NCBI GenBank assembly: GCA_900548735.1
Contig: URMC01000053.1
Location: 1-12,208, forward strand
DNA from: an uncultured Eubacteriales bacterium
GTDB lineage: Bacteria; Bacillota; Clostridia; Oscillospirales; CAG-272
DNA length: 12,208 bases
Direction: 5' to 3'
Below, one piece after another: positions 1 through 6,602 of the stretch. How positions within the stretch are numbered: position 1 is the stretch's first letter; the number at the start of each line of letters is the position of its first letter. The notes under the pieces are model-generated. The model was not told the DNA's origin. It worked only from the letters and a program-made list of their open reading frames with translations, and searched no databases. Both the position numbers and the translations under genes were made by a program.

Positions 1-447
1 GGGGACAGCGTGCGCGTGGTTTCCCGCTATACCACGGTAGACCGGATTCATTTCGGGCATTTTGCGGCGGCGGGCGGCACGCCCCTCGGCACCGCAATGA
101 CCGAGGCGGTGCGCCTGCTGACCGAGCGGCGGCAGTACTACCGCGATAACGATATTGAGCACTATAAGCCGATTCTGATGGTGATGACCGACGGCGACCC
201 TACGGACGATATTTCCTATATCTCCCGCACGGTGTCCGAAATGGTGCTGAATAAGGAAATCAAGATTTTCCCGGTCGGTATCGGCATGAATTTCAATCAG
301 GAGACGCTCAAACAGTTCTCGCCCTTGCTTCAGCCCAAACTGATCCGCAATTCCGAGGCGTTTGACAAACTTTTCAAACTGCTCTCCGCCTCCTCCAGCA
401 ACCCGAACGACGACTCGTTGGAGCGCTGGTTCAACAACGATTTCTGA
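1..447 (+). CDS. TerY-type von Willebrand factor A domain protein, 3' end only
   Basis: The reading frame is open from base 1 and stops at TGA 445-447, so only the C-terminal 148 residues are present; the GTG at 10 is internal, not a start. Two pieces of the metal-ion-dependent adhesion site (MIDAS) are visible: GGTPLGTAM, which carries the conserved Thr, and MVMTDGDPTDD, which carries the conserved Asp. They are followed by the family's FPVGIGMNF strand and a C-terminal LFKLLSASSS segment, which resembles the end of TerY/YegL-like proteins (COG4245). Such proteins are cytosolic metal-binding scaffolds, often encoded beside PP2C phosphatases, kinases or tellurite-resistance genes; those partners would lie left of the window. 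The last dozen residues are acidic and Asn-rich. The family call is fairly secure; the cellular role is not known from this fragment. Confidence 0.8.
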   Translation, partial: GDSVRVVSRYTTVDRIHFGHFAAAGGTPLGTAMTEAVRLLTERRQYYRDNDIEHYKPILMVMTDGDPTDDISYISRTVSEMVLNKEIKIFPVGIGMNFNQETLKQFSPLLQPKLIRNSEAFDKLFKLLSASSSNPNDDSLERWFNNDF

Positions 448-474
448 CTTCGGCGGGCATAATTCACGCAGACC

Positions 475-518
475 AGACCCAAGGGGCGCCCCGGATATTC
501 CGGGCGCCCCTTGGGTCT
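475..518 (+). terminator. Long GC-rich hairpin after the VWA gene
   Basis: AGACCCAAGGGGCGCCC (475-491) pairs perfectly with GGGCGCCCCTTGGGTCT (502-518), and a bulged C plus two further pairs close on an ATATT loop. It begins 28 bases after the VWA stop codon, the usual place for a terminator. The downstream sequence is TATCGCC rather than a T-run, so it may act as an mRNA 3'-end stabiliser or a weak terminator instead of a classic intrinsic one. Confidence 0.6.
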
Positions 519-682
519 TATCGCCGGAATCGACCCGCGGCGTATGAAATACGCCTTGACGGGGCGATATTCGACAATTCTGCGCAAATTCTGCTCCGCC
601 GGGGCGGGCACACCTGAAAGCCGCACTGCAGGTGTCGTCAGCCTGTCAGCCCCACCGTGTGTGGCGTATCAGCCGATTAGCA
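519..682 (+). other. Non-coding stretch with nested complementary segments
   Basis: No convincing gene lies here. Visible pairings are TATCGCC (519-525) with GGCGATA (563-569), enclosing a 7-bp hairpin GGCGTAT/ATACGCC (539-555), and ACACCTG (610-616) with CAGGTGT (629-635). A second GGCGTAT at 663-669 could compete for the ATACGCC at 549-555. TGTCAGCC-type repeats occur at 637-643 and 645-651 (GTCAGCC twice). The stretch ends at an intrinsic terminator, so it could be a small RNA or a decayed leader, but no promoter was found for it and it matches no RNA family I recognise. Confidence 0.3.
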
Positions 683-703
683 GCACCGCAAGGTGCCTTT
701 TTT
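683..703 (+). terminator. Intrinsic terminator with GCAA tetraloop
   Basis: The stem GCACC (683-687) / GGTGC (692-696) closes a GCAA GNRA-type loop and is followed by C and T6 (698-703). It sits directly upstream of the promoter at 714-742, so it insulates the ABC transporter gene from upstream transcription. The T-run is also part of a sequence shared with the pot promoter. Confidence 0.75.
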
Positions 704-713
704 GTAAAAAAAC

Positions 714-742
714 TTGCATTTGCGCATTGTTTCTGCTACAAT
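714..742 (+). promoter_or_regulatory. Promoter of the fused ABC exporter gene
   Basis: TTGCAT (714-719), a 17-bp spacer and TACAAT (737-742) form a vegetative-sigma-type promoter. A TG at 734-735 one base before the -10 makes it an extended -10, which would compensate for the poor -35 match. Transcription should start near 749, giving a leader of roughly 48 nt. The T-rich/A-rich flank and most of the spacer recur at the pot promoter (4501-4529). Confidence 0.75.
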
Positions 743-768
743 AGGTGTATACGGGGCACACGCCCCCG

Positions 769-782
769 CGCCCCTTGGGGCG
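769..782 (+). promoter_or_regulatory. 14-bp perfect palindrome just before the ribosome binding site
   Basis: CGCCCCTTGGGGCG is a perfect palindrome in the short leader, three bases upstream of the AAGGAG ribosome binding site (785-790). It could be an operator, or it could fold as a tight RNA hairpin near the ribosome site. GCGCCCCTTGGG also occurs in the hairpin at 475-518 (504-515). The function is unproven. Confidence 0.3.
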
Positions 783-796
783 GAAAGGAGAAAAAA

Positions 797-3700
797 ATGC
801 TTGAAATACGCAATGTCACCAAGACCTATCGCTCCAAAACAGGCGAGAGCGTAAAGGCACTGGACAATATCAGTATTTCTTTCCCGGAGTCGGGGATGGT
901 GTTCATCCTCGGTAAATCCGGCAGCGGTAAATCCACCCTGCTCAACGCCATCGGGGGGCTGGACAGTATCGACTCCGGCGAGTTTATCATCATGGGCAAA
1001 TCCTCCAAGGATTTCGTCGGCTCGGATTTTGACGCATACCGTAACACCTTCATCGGCTTTATCTTTCAGGAATACAACGTGTTGGACGAGTTTACCGTGG
1101 GCGCCAATATCGCCCTTGCACTGGAATTGCAGGGCAAAAAAGCCACGGATGAGCAGATCAACAAAATCCTGGCGCAGGTAGACCTCCTGTCCTTTGCCAA
1201 ACGCAAGCCGAACGAGCTTTCGGGCGGGCAGAAACAGCGCGTGGCAATCGCAAGAGCGCTGGTCAAAGAGCCGCAGATTATCATGGCAGACGAGCCGACC
1301 GGCGCGCTGGACTCCAACACCGGCAAGCAGATTTTTGACACCCTGAAAGAACTTTCCAAAGAAAAACTGGTGCTGATTGTTTCCCACGACCGCGACTTTG
1401 CGGAGCGCTATGCCGACCGTATCGTGGAACTGGCGGACGGACACATCATCTCGGACGTGACCAAGCACGAGGTAGAGGGCAAGAGCCTCAATGACGGCAT
1501 TCGTCAGGTCAGCCGGCACATTTTGCAGATCAAGGGCGGCTATCGCCTGACCCCTGCCGATGTGGAGATGATCAACAACTACCTTGCCACCAGCCCCGAG
1601 GGGGTTATCCTTTCGGGCGATAACCGCGTCAACGGGGAACTGCGCTCCGCCGCGGGGATCACGGAGGAAGGCGGCACTACGGTCTTTGAGACCACGGACG
1701 CGGCAAAGGACGTGAAAGTCAAGGAGTATGACGGAAAGAAAACGAAATTCATCCGCTCCCGCCTGCCCATCAAAAATGCCGTCAAGATCGGCGCCTCCGG
1801 GCTGAAGTATAAAAAATTCCGTCTGTTTATGACAATTTTGCTGTCGCTTGTGGCATTCGGTATGTTCGGGCTTGCCGACACCATGGCGGCGTATAACCGG
1901 ATCACGGCGGCAACCTCCTCTATTATGGATTCGCACGTGACCAATGCTTCTTTCTCGCTTGGCGTCAGAGTGACCTATGATTATGACGGCAACCAGACCC
2001 ACTACTTCTCCGGCGCCGCGATGAATGACGAGGACCTGAAAACTCTTTTCGAGAAGACCGGATTGCGGTTCTACCCGGTATATAACGGTTCCTCTAACAG
2101 CGGTGGCGGCTACGGCAGCGGGTTTGACGTCTCGGGTATGATGGCAAGCAATGACTATCAATGCGTGGCGTATGAGGGCAAATTCTATGGCTTTACTGCG
2201 CTGAACGCAGAGGATATTTCCGCCGCGGGGCTTACCCTGACCGGCAGAATGCCCGAAGCAAAAAACGAAATCGTGATTACCGAGTTCCTGTTCCGCCAGT
2301 TTCAGATTGCGGGCTTTTACAACAAGGATGCCGGCGAGACCGTGGCGAAAGACCAACTCACCAAGACAACGGACGGCGCGGCAAACTCCATCATCGGCAA
2401 GCACCTTTCGGTTGCCGGGAGAGGAAAATACGGCATCGATAGCACCCCCACTTCCTATACCGTCGTCGGTGTGGTGGATACGCACTTTGACTATGACCGC
2501 TATGCGGATTTCCTGCCGGGCAATAAAAATACCATAACTCCCGACGGTGGCGGAAACAACATTGCCGGTCTTCTGCTTCAGGCGGTGCTCAGCGACACCC
2601 TGCGCTACGGTTTCCACACGCTCGGGTTCCTCACGTCGGAAAAGATTGCGGAACTTGCCGAAACCGAGATGGATTCCGGGCGCGAATACGGCACCTATAT
2701 CTCCTTTGGCGGCTCCGGTGCCGTGGATGACGGCGTGTGGCTGGTGCACAATAACGGCGAGAAAAACGAGTATTTCAAAAACCTTTACCAGATGGGCGGC
2801 AGTGAATTGCTTCCCGCGCTGAAGGTCACGTGGCTGGAGGGGCATAACTCCCTTGGCGCCAATGAATATCTGGTGCACGAAAACGCGCTGGAACAGTTGT
2901 TCAATAACGCAAACGGCACGGTGGATACCGCCGCGCTGGATGCGAAAGCAGAAACGCTGTTCGGCGCCGAAGCCTTTGCCAAAGCAAAGGCGCAGGAAAC
3001 CGAAAACGGCAGCAATTATATGAACCTGCTGTACAATCTGGCGCGGGGCAGTGCGCTTTCCGAGGAGGATTTGCGCGCCGCGTTCCTGCCCGTGCTTGCC
3101 GGAATGTACGGTCTGGAAATCAAAGGGACCACTCCCGAGGGTGCCAAAAATTTGCTGTGGGAGCAGCTTTCCGGGTTTAACCTTAGCGCAGATGGAAAAG
3201 AGGGCTACCGCTTTGAAGCGGTGCGCAACCTGTATCTGAACTGGTATTGTTACGGGAGCATTGTGGAAGATAATCTGCTTTCCAATGCCGATTTCCTGGC
3301 GATTGTCCGGGCACAGTACAGCGACATTGACAAAATGAGCGATACGGAAAAACTGGATTGCGCCGTCAACGCTTACTTCAATTATCTGATGGGGCGCCAA
3401 GGCACCAACGTGTTCGGAACCGAAAACTACCGTAGTCTCAACAGTGCCGCCATCAAAACCTATCTGAAACTGATCGGCACCGATGAAAGCACGCTGTATT
3501 CCTCGCTGTCCCTGAGCGTTAAAACGTGGAATTCCGATCAGAACCGGACAGAGACCCTTATGCAGCATGAGTGGAAACTGGTCGGCACGTTCAGCGGGAA
3601 CTACAACAGCGAACTGATTGTCAGCGATACGTTTGTGACAGAGGCAAGGGAATGGTTCAACGCACATCAGGGCAGTTCCGCCACGCAGACCACCGCACAG

Positions 3701-4267
3701 CACGAGGACGGCTATTGGGCGTTTGCCATTGCCGCCATGCCAAAAGACAGAGCTGCGGTGGAGAAACTGGTGCGCCTTTCCTATGACGAAACCGGAGATC
3801 TGAGGTTCAGCATGCAGAACCAGGTGATGTTTACGCTGGATAACTTCAACAGTTTCATCGAGGTCGGCGCAAAAGTGTTCCTGTATATCGGGATCGGCTT
3901 TGCCGTGTTCTCCTCGCTTCTGCTGATGAATTTCATCTCGGTGTCCATCTCCTATAAGAAACGGGAGATCGGTATTCTGCGCGCCGTGGGTGCGCGGTCT
4001 TCCGACGTGTTCAAGATTTTCTTCAGCGAGTCGCTGATTATCGCGCTGATCAACTATGCGCTGGCAATTCTTGCGGTGCTTTACACCATCTTCCGGATCA
4101 ACCGGTGGATGTACAGTGAGGGTATCCGGGTCACGTTGCTGAACTTCGGCGTGCGTCAGTTGGGGCTGATGCTGCTGATCAGCGTGGCGGTGGCGGCGCT
4201 TGCCAGCTTCTTACCTGTGTGGCGCATTGCCCGCAAAAAGCCGGTGGACGCGATCAAAAACCGCTGA
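797..4267 (+). CDS. ABC transporter ATPase-FtsX permease fusion (MacB-like exporter) with very large ectodomain
   Basis: This is a 1156-residue fusion. The ATG at 797 is chosen because AAGGAG sits 6 bases upstream; 55 codons of open frame before it cover the promoter and terminator. An N-terminal ATPase (about 1-230) has Walker A GKSGSGKST (39-47), Q-loop FQEYN, signature LSGGQ (141-145), Walker B IIMADEP (161-167) and His197. A roughly 110-residue linker leads to TM1 (about 343-361), an extracellular region of about 660 residues containing a Gly/Ser-rich patch, and an FtsX core with TMs near 1027-1050, 1075-1098 and 1121-1143, ending RKKPVDAIKNR. TM1 plus an FtsX core is the MacB topology, where the ATPase drives conformational movement that expels peptide, drug or lipoprotein from the outer leaflet. 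Two such chains should dimerise. The gene is monocistronic, with its own promoter and terminator. The substrate is unknown. Confidence 0.88.
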   Translation: MLEIRNVTKTYRSKTGESVKALDNISISFPESGMVFILGKSGSGKSTLLNAIGGLDSIDSGEFIIMGKSSKDFVGSDFDAYRNTFIGFIFQEYNVLDEFTVGANIALALELQGKKATDEQINKILAQVDLLSFAKRKPNELSGGQKQRVAIARALVKEPQIIMADEPTGALDSNTGKQIFDTLKELSKEKLVLIVSHDRDFAERYADRIVELADGHIISDVTKHEVEGKSLNDGIRQVSRHILQIKGGYRLTPADVEMINNYLATSPEGVILSGDNRVNGELRSAAGITEEGGTTVFETTDAAKDVKVKEYDGKKTKFIRSRLPIKNAVKIGASGLKYKKFRLFMTILLSLVAFGMFGLADTMAAYNRITAATSSIMDSHVTNASFSLGVRVTYDYDGNQTHYFSGAAMNDEDLKTLFEKTGLRFYPVYNGSSNSGGGYGSGFDVSGMMASNDYQCVAYEGKFYGFTALNAEDISAAGLTLTGRMPEAKNEIVITEFLFRQFQIAGFYNKDAGETVAKDQLTKTTDGAANSIIGKHLSVAGRGKYGIDSTPTSYTVVGVVDTHFDYDRYADFLPGNKNTITPDGGGNNIAGLLLQAVLSDTLRYGFHTLGFLTSEKIAELAETEMDSGREYGTYISFGGSGAVDDGVWLVHNNGEKNEYFKNLYQMGGSELLPALKVTWLEGHNSLGANEYLVHENALEQLFNNANGTVDTAALDAKAETLFGAEAFAKAKAQETENGSNYMNLLYNLARGSALSEEDLRAAFLPVLAGMYGLEIKGTTPEGAKNLLWEQLSGFNLSADGKEGYRFEAVRNLYLNWYCYGSIVEDNLLSNADFLAIVRAQYSDIDKMSDTEKLDCAVNAYFNYLMGRQGTNVFGTENYRSLNSAAIKTYLKLIGTDESTLYSSLSLSVKTWNSDQNRTETLMQHEWKLVGTFSGNYNSELIVSDTFVTEAREWFNAHQGSSATQTTAQHEDGYWAFAIAAMPKDRAAVEKLVRLSYDETGDLRFSMQNQVMFTLDNFNSFIEVGAKVFLYIGIGFAVFSSLLLMNFISVSISYKKREIGILRAVGARSSDVFKIFFSESLIIALINYALAILAVLYTIFRINRWMYSEGIRVTLLNFGVRQLGLMLLISVAVAALASFLPVWRIARKKPVDAIKNR

Positions 4268-4290
4268 TTTCCCCCAAAAAGCAACCCCTG

Positions 4291-4326
4291 ACAGGGGGTG
4301 CCGCACCCGCGGCACTCCCTGTTTTT
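4291..4326 (+). terminator. Intrinsic terminator of the fused ABC exporter
   Basis: ACAGGGGGTGCCG (4291-4303) pairs with CGGCACTCCCTGT (4310-4322) across a 6-base loop, with a single G-U wobble, and runs into a T5 tract (4322-4326). It lies 24 bases after the TGA of the preceding gene, so that gene is transcribed alone. Confidence 0.85.
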
Positions 4327-4368
4327 GTATTATATATACAGTTTTCGGGGGGAAGTGCCATAAAATTT

Positions 4369-4490
4369 GAGGATTTTGAAGAAAAACAGAGGATTTCGGA
4401 GGATTTCAGAGGATTTTTGAGCCTAAATGCGGTCAATTCCGCCCCATTCCGCCCTATTCCGGCAGATTCCGGTTTTTTTGAATTTTTTTT
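4369..4490 (+). repeat. Ten-bp-periodic array upstream of the pot promoter
   Basis: GAGGATTT starts at 4369, 4389, 4399 and 4409, all in one 10-bp register (the 4379 slot is degenerate). ATTCC then starts at 4436, 4446, 4456 and 4466, again exactly 10 bp apart. T7 (4473-4479) and T8 (4483-4490) begin 10 bp apart and end 10 bases before the -35 box. One helical turn is about 10.5 bp, so every repeat faces nearly the same side of the DNA. Possible roles are a cooperative operator array, an intrinsically bent UP-like region, or both. No open frame with coding character covers it. The repeats are seen directly; any role is inferred. Confidence 0.7.
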
Positions 4491-4500
4491 GCAAAACCTA

Positions 4501-4529
4501 TTGCATTTGGGGAAGGTTTCTGTTACAAT
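4501..4529 (+). promoter_or_regulatory. Promoter of the potABCD operon
   Basis: TTGCAT (4501-4506), a 17-bp spacer and TACAAT (4524-4529) with TG at 4521-4522 form an extended -10 promoter. The predicted start near 4536 gives a leader of about 112 nt. It shares its -35, -10 and much of its spacer with the promoter at 714-742. The phased T-tracts immediately upstream may act as an UP element. Confidence 0.78.
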
Positions 4530-4535
4530 AGCGCT

Positions 4536-4647
4536 TGTGATTGGTCGCTTTGCCGGCAAACCCGCAGAAGTAAGGGATTTCCGAGGCTGTTGCGGGGGTG
4601 TAAGAGCCATTCCGAAAATTTATATTTCAAAGGAGTATTTATGCGGA
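4536..4647 (+). promoter_or_regulatory. 5' leader of potABCD with possible RNA structure
   Basis: The leader holds a perfect palindrome TTTGCCGGCAAA (4549-4560), then CCCGCA (4561-4566) complementary to TGCGGG (4591-4596), and an AAAGGAG ribosome binding site at 4629-4635. I do not recognise a known riboswitch core, and there is no terminator-like T-run, so control by attenuation is not supported. A structure-based translational effect is possible but unproven. Confidence 0.35.
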
Positions 4648-5772
4648 ATGAACAACAAGCTGATCGAACTGAGGTCCATCAGTAAATCCTTCGATGGCGA
4701 GACCGTCCTTGCAGGGATTGATCTTGACATCCACGACAAAGAGTTTGTCACCCTGCTCGGTCCCTCCGGGTGCGGAAAAACAACAACCCTTCGGATTATC
4801 GCCGGGTTTGAAACGCCCGACACCGGGGACGTGTTTTTCGATGCCAAACGCATCAATGACCTGCCGCCCTATCGCAGGCAGATCAACACTGTTTTCCAGC
4901 GGTACGCCCTTTTCCCGCACCTCAACGTGTATGACAACGTGGCATTCGGGCTTCGTCTGCAAAAGATGAAGGAGGAAGACATCAAAGGTCGCGTGCGCGA
5001 AATGCTGGAGATGATCGGGCTTCGCGGGTTTGAGGCAAGAATGCCCACCACACTTTCCGGCGGGCAGCAACAGCGCGTGGCAATCGCCCGTGCGCTGGTC
5101 AACCAGCCCCGCGTTCTGCTGCTGGATGAGCCGCTTGGTGCCCTTGACCTCAAGCTGCGCAAGGATATGCAGAACGAACTGAAACGGATTCAGAAAGCGA
5201 CCGGAATCACCTTTATTTACGTCACGCACGACCAGGAGGAAGCCCTTTCGATGTCGGATACCGTGGTGGTGATGGCGGACGGTAAAATTCAGCAGATCGG
5301 CACCCCGACCGATATTTACAATGAGCCGGTGAACGCCTTTGTGGCGGATTTCATCGGGGAATCCAATATTCTGGACGGCGTGATGCCCGAGGACTGTCGC
5401 GCGCGCTTTGCCGGGCAGACCTTTACCTGTGTGGACGCGGGCTTTTCCAAAAACGAGCCGGTGGATATTGTCATCCGCCCGGAGGACGTGGACGTGGTGA
5501 GCCCGGAGAAGGGAATGCTGAAAGGCACTGTGACCTCCGTCACGTTCAAAGGCGATTATTATGAGATTATCGTGGACGTGAAAGGCTTCAAATGGATGAT
5601 TGAAACCTCCGACTATGTGGCGCCCGACGCCAATATCGGGTTGCATATTGAGCCGGACGCTATCCACGTGATGAAAAAGTCGGAGTACTCCGGCAAATTC
5701 GGCGACTATTCTACCTTCTCCGAGGAGATGGACACCCTGTCTGACCCTGACGCGGAGGTGGAAGAGGAATGA
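4648..5772 (+). CDS. potA: Spermidine/putrescine ABC transporter ATP-binding protein PotA
   Basis: This 374-residue ATPase powers polyamine import from the cytosolic face. It shows Walker A GPSGCGKTT (38-46), a Q-loop FQRYALFPH, signature LSGGQQQR (from 136), Walker B LLLDEP with Asp160/Glu161, D-loop GALDLKLR and His194 in THDQEEA. A C-terminal TOBE-type regulatory domain follows from about residue 285 (VIRPEDVDV and the beta-rich stretch after it). Length and domains match PotA. The start is ATG 4648; the ribosome site AAAGGAG ends 12 bases upstream, longer than usual, and an out-of-frame ATG at 4641 sits at a better 5-base distance. It is the first gene of the operon and overlaps potB by ATGA. 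Related spermidine, Fe3+ or 2-aminoethylphosphonate ATPases look similar, but the PotB/C/D neighbours favour polyamine. Confidence 0.92.
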   Translation: MNNKLIELRSISKSFDGETVLAGIDLDIHDKEFVTLLGPSGCGKTTTLRIIAGFETPDTGDVFFDAKRINDLPPYRRQINTVFQRYALFPHLNVYDNVAFGLRLQKMKEEDIKGRVREMLEMIGLRGFEARMPTTLSGGQQQRVAIARALVNQPRVLLLDEPLGALDLKLRKDMQNELKRIQKATGITFIYVTHDQEEALSMSDTVVVMADGKIQQIGTPTDIYNEPVNAFVADFIGESNILDGVMPEDCRARFAGQTFTCVDAGFSKNEPVDIVIRPEDVDVVSPEKGMLKGTVTSVTFKGDYYEIIVDVKGFKWMIETSDYVAPDANIGLHIEPDAIHVMKKSEYSGKFGDYSTFSEEMDTLSDPDAEVEEE

Positions 5773-6602
5773 AACGGAAACTCTCTTTCTTAGAGCGGTT
5801 TGCCACCGTGCCGCACGTGGTGTGGTCCGTGCTGTTTATCGTCGGACCCTTGCTGTTTGTGCTCTGGTATGCGTTTACCGACACCAAGGGGGAGTTTACG
5901 TTCTCCAACATCTCGCTTCTGTCTTCCTATTCGCATATCTTTTTCCTTTCGATCTGCTTTGCGCTGGTGGCAACCGCTATCTGCCTGCTGATCGGGTACC
6001 CCCTTGCCTTTGTGATGTCCCGCGCGAAACCCTCGGTGCAGAAGATTCTGATGATTCTTCTGATGCTGCCGATGTGGATCAGCCTCCTTATCCGCACTTA
6101 TTCGCTCATGACCCTGCTTGACAACGGCGGGCTTGTCAATTCGTTGCTCAATAAACTGGGGCTGGATTCGGTCACTATGATCGGTACCGGCGGTGCCGTG
6201 ATTCTCGGGATGGTGTACGATTTTCTGCCTTATATGGTACTGCCGATTTACACCTCGATGACCAAGCTGGATAACCGGTATCTGGAGGCGGCGGCTGACC
6301 TTGGCTGCACGCCGGTCACCACCCTTTTCAAAGTGGTGCTTCCGCTGACGGTGCCCGGTATCATTTCGGGTGTTACGATGGTCTTTGTGCCCTCCATTTC
6401 CACGTTCTACATCTCGCAGAAACTGGGCGGCGGCAACTTTGATCTGATCGGTGACACCATCGAGCGGCAGTTTAAGATGAGCACCTCCACCTACCACGTG
6501 GGTGCGGCGCTCTCGCTGGTGATGATGATTCTGATTCTCATTTCCGTGGCAGTGATGAACCGCTTCTCCGATGCGGAAGAAGAGGAGGGGATGACGGTAT
6601 GA
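5769..6602 (+). CDS. potB: Spermidine/putrescine ABC transporter permease PotB
   Basis: This 277-residue inner-membrane permease has about six hydrophobic spans, beginning with VLFIVGPLLFVLWYAF near the N-terminus and ending with LSLVMMILILISVAVM. The cytoplasmic coupling loop that docks on PotA is clear: EAAADLG from Glu173, continuing to the VLPLTVPGI helix, the binding-protein-dependent permease (EAA) signature. The length is normal for PotB. The start codon overlaps the potA stop (ATGA at 5769-5772) and has GGAGGT at 5754-5759, 9 bases upstream, so translation is probably coupled to PotA. The protein ends in an acidic tail (DAEEEEG). With PotC it forms the heterodimeric channel. Confidence 0.9.
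   Translation: MKRKLSFLERFATVPHVVWSVLFIVGPLLFVLWYAFTDTKGEFTFSNISLLSSYSHIFFLSICFALVATAICLLIGYPLAFVMSRAKPSVQKILMILLMLPMWISLLIRTYSLMTLLDNGGLVNSLLNKLGLDSVTMIGTGGAVILGMVYDFLPYMVLPIYTSMTKLDNRYLEAAADLGCTPVTTLFKVVLPLTVPGIISGVTMVFVPSISTFYISQKLGGGNFDLIGDTIERQFKMSTSTYHVGAALSLVMMILILISVAVMNRFSDAEEEEGMTV

Noticed and set aside
10..12. GTG at 10 as the start of a short VWA protein
   Set aside because: The frame is open to the window edge and a VWA domain needs an N-terminal MIDAS DxSxS motif that would lie upstream, so the gene is cut by the window.
632..796. A 55-codon N-terminal extension of the fused ABC exporter
   Set aside because: It would span the intrinsic terminator and the promoter; the ATG at 797 has a well-placed AAGGAG and starts exactly where ABC ATPases begin.
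677..3703. A 1008-codon open frame on the minus strand, antisense to the fused ABC exporter
   Set aside because: It has no recognisable domain, is rich in His, Gln, Val and Arg as expected from reading GC-biased codons backwards, and lies fully opposite a gene with all ABC motifs.
4369..4470. The short phased repeats as a CRISPR array or a microsatellite
   Set aside because: Units of 5-8 bases at 10-bp steps are far too short for CRISPR, and the repeat unit changes while the period stays, unlike slippage.
4219..4647. A 143-codon N-terminal extension of PotA
   Set aside because: It would overlap the previous gene, its terminator, the periodic array and the promoter; PotA homology begins at ATG 4648.
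4530..4647. A riboswitch in the pot leader
   Set aside because: No conserved core of a known class was recognised and no terminator or clear anti-ribosome-site helix was found; kept only as a low-interest leader observation.
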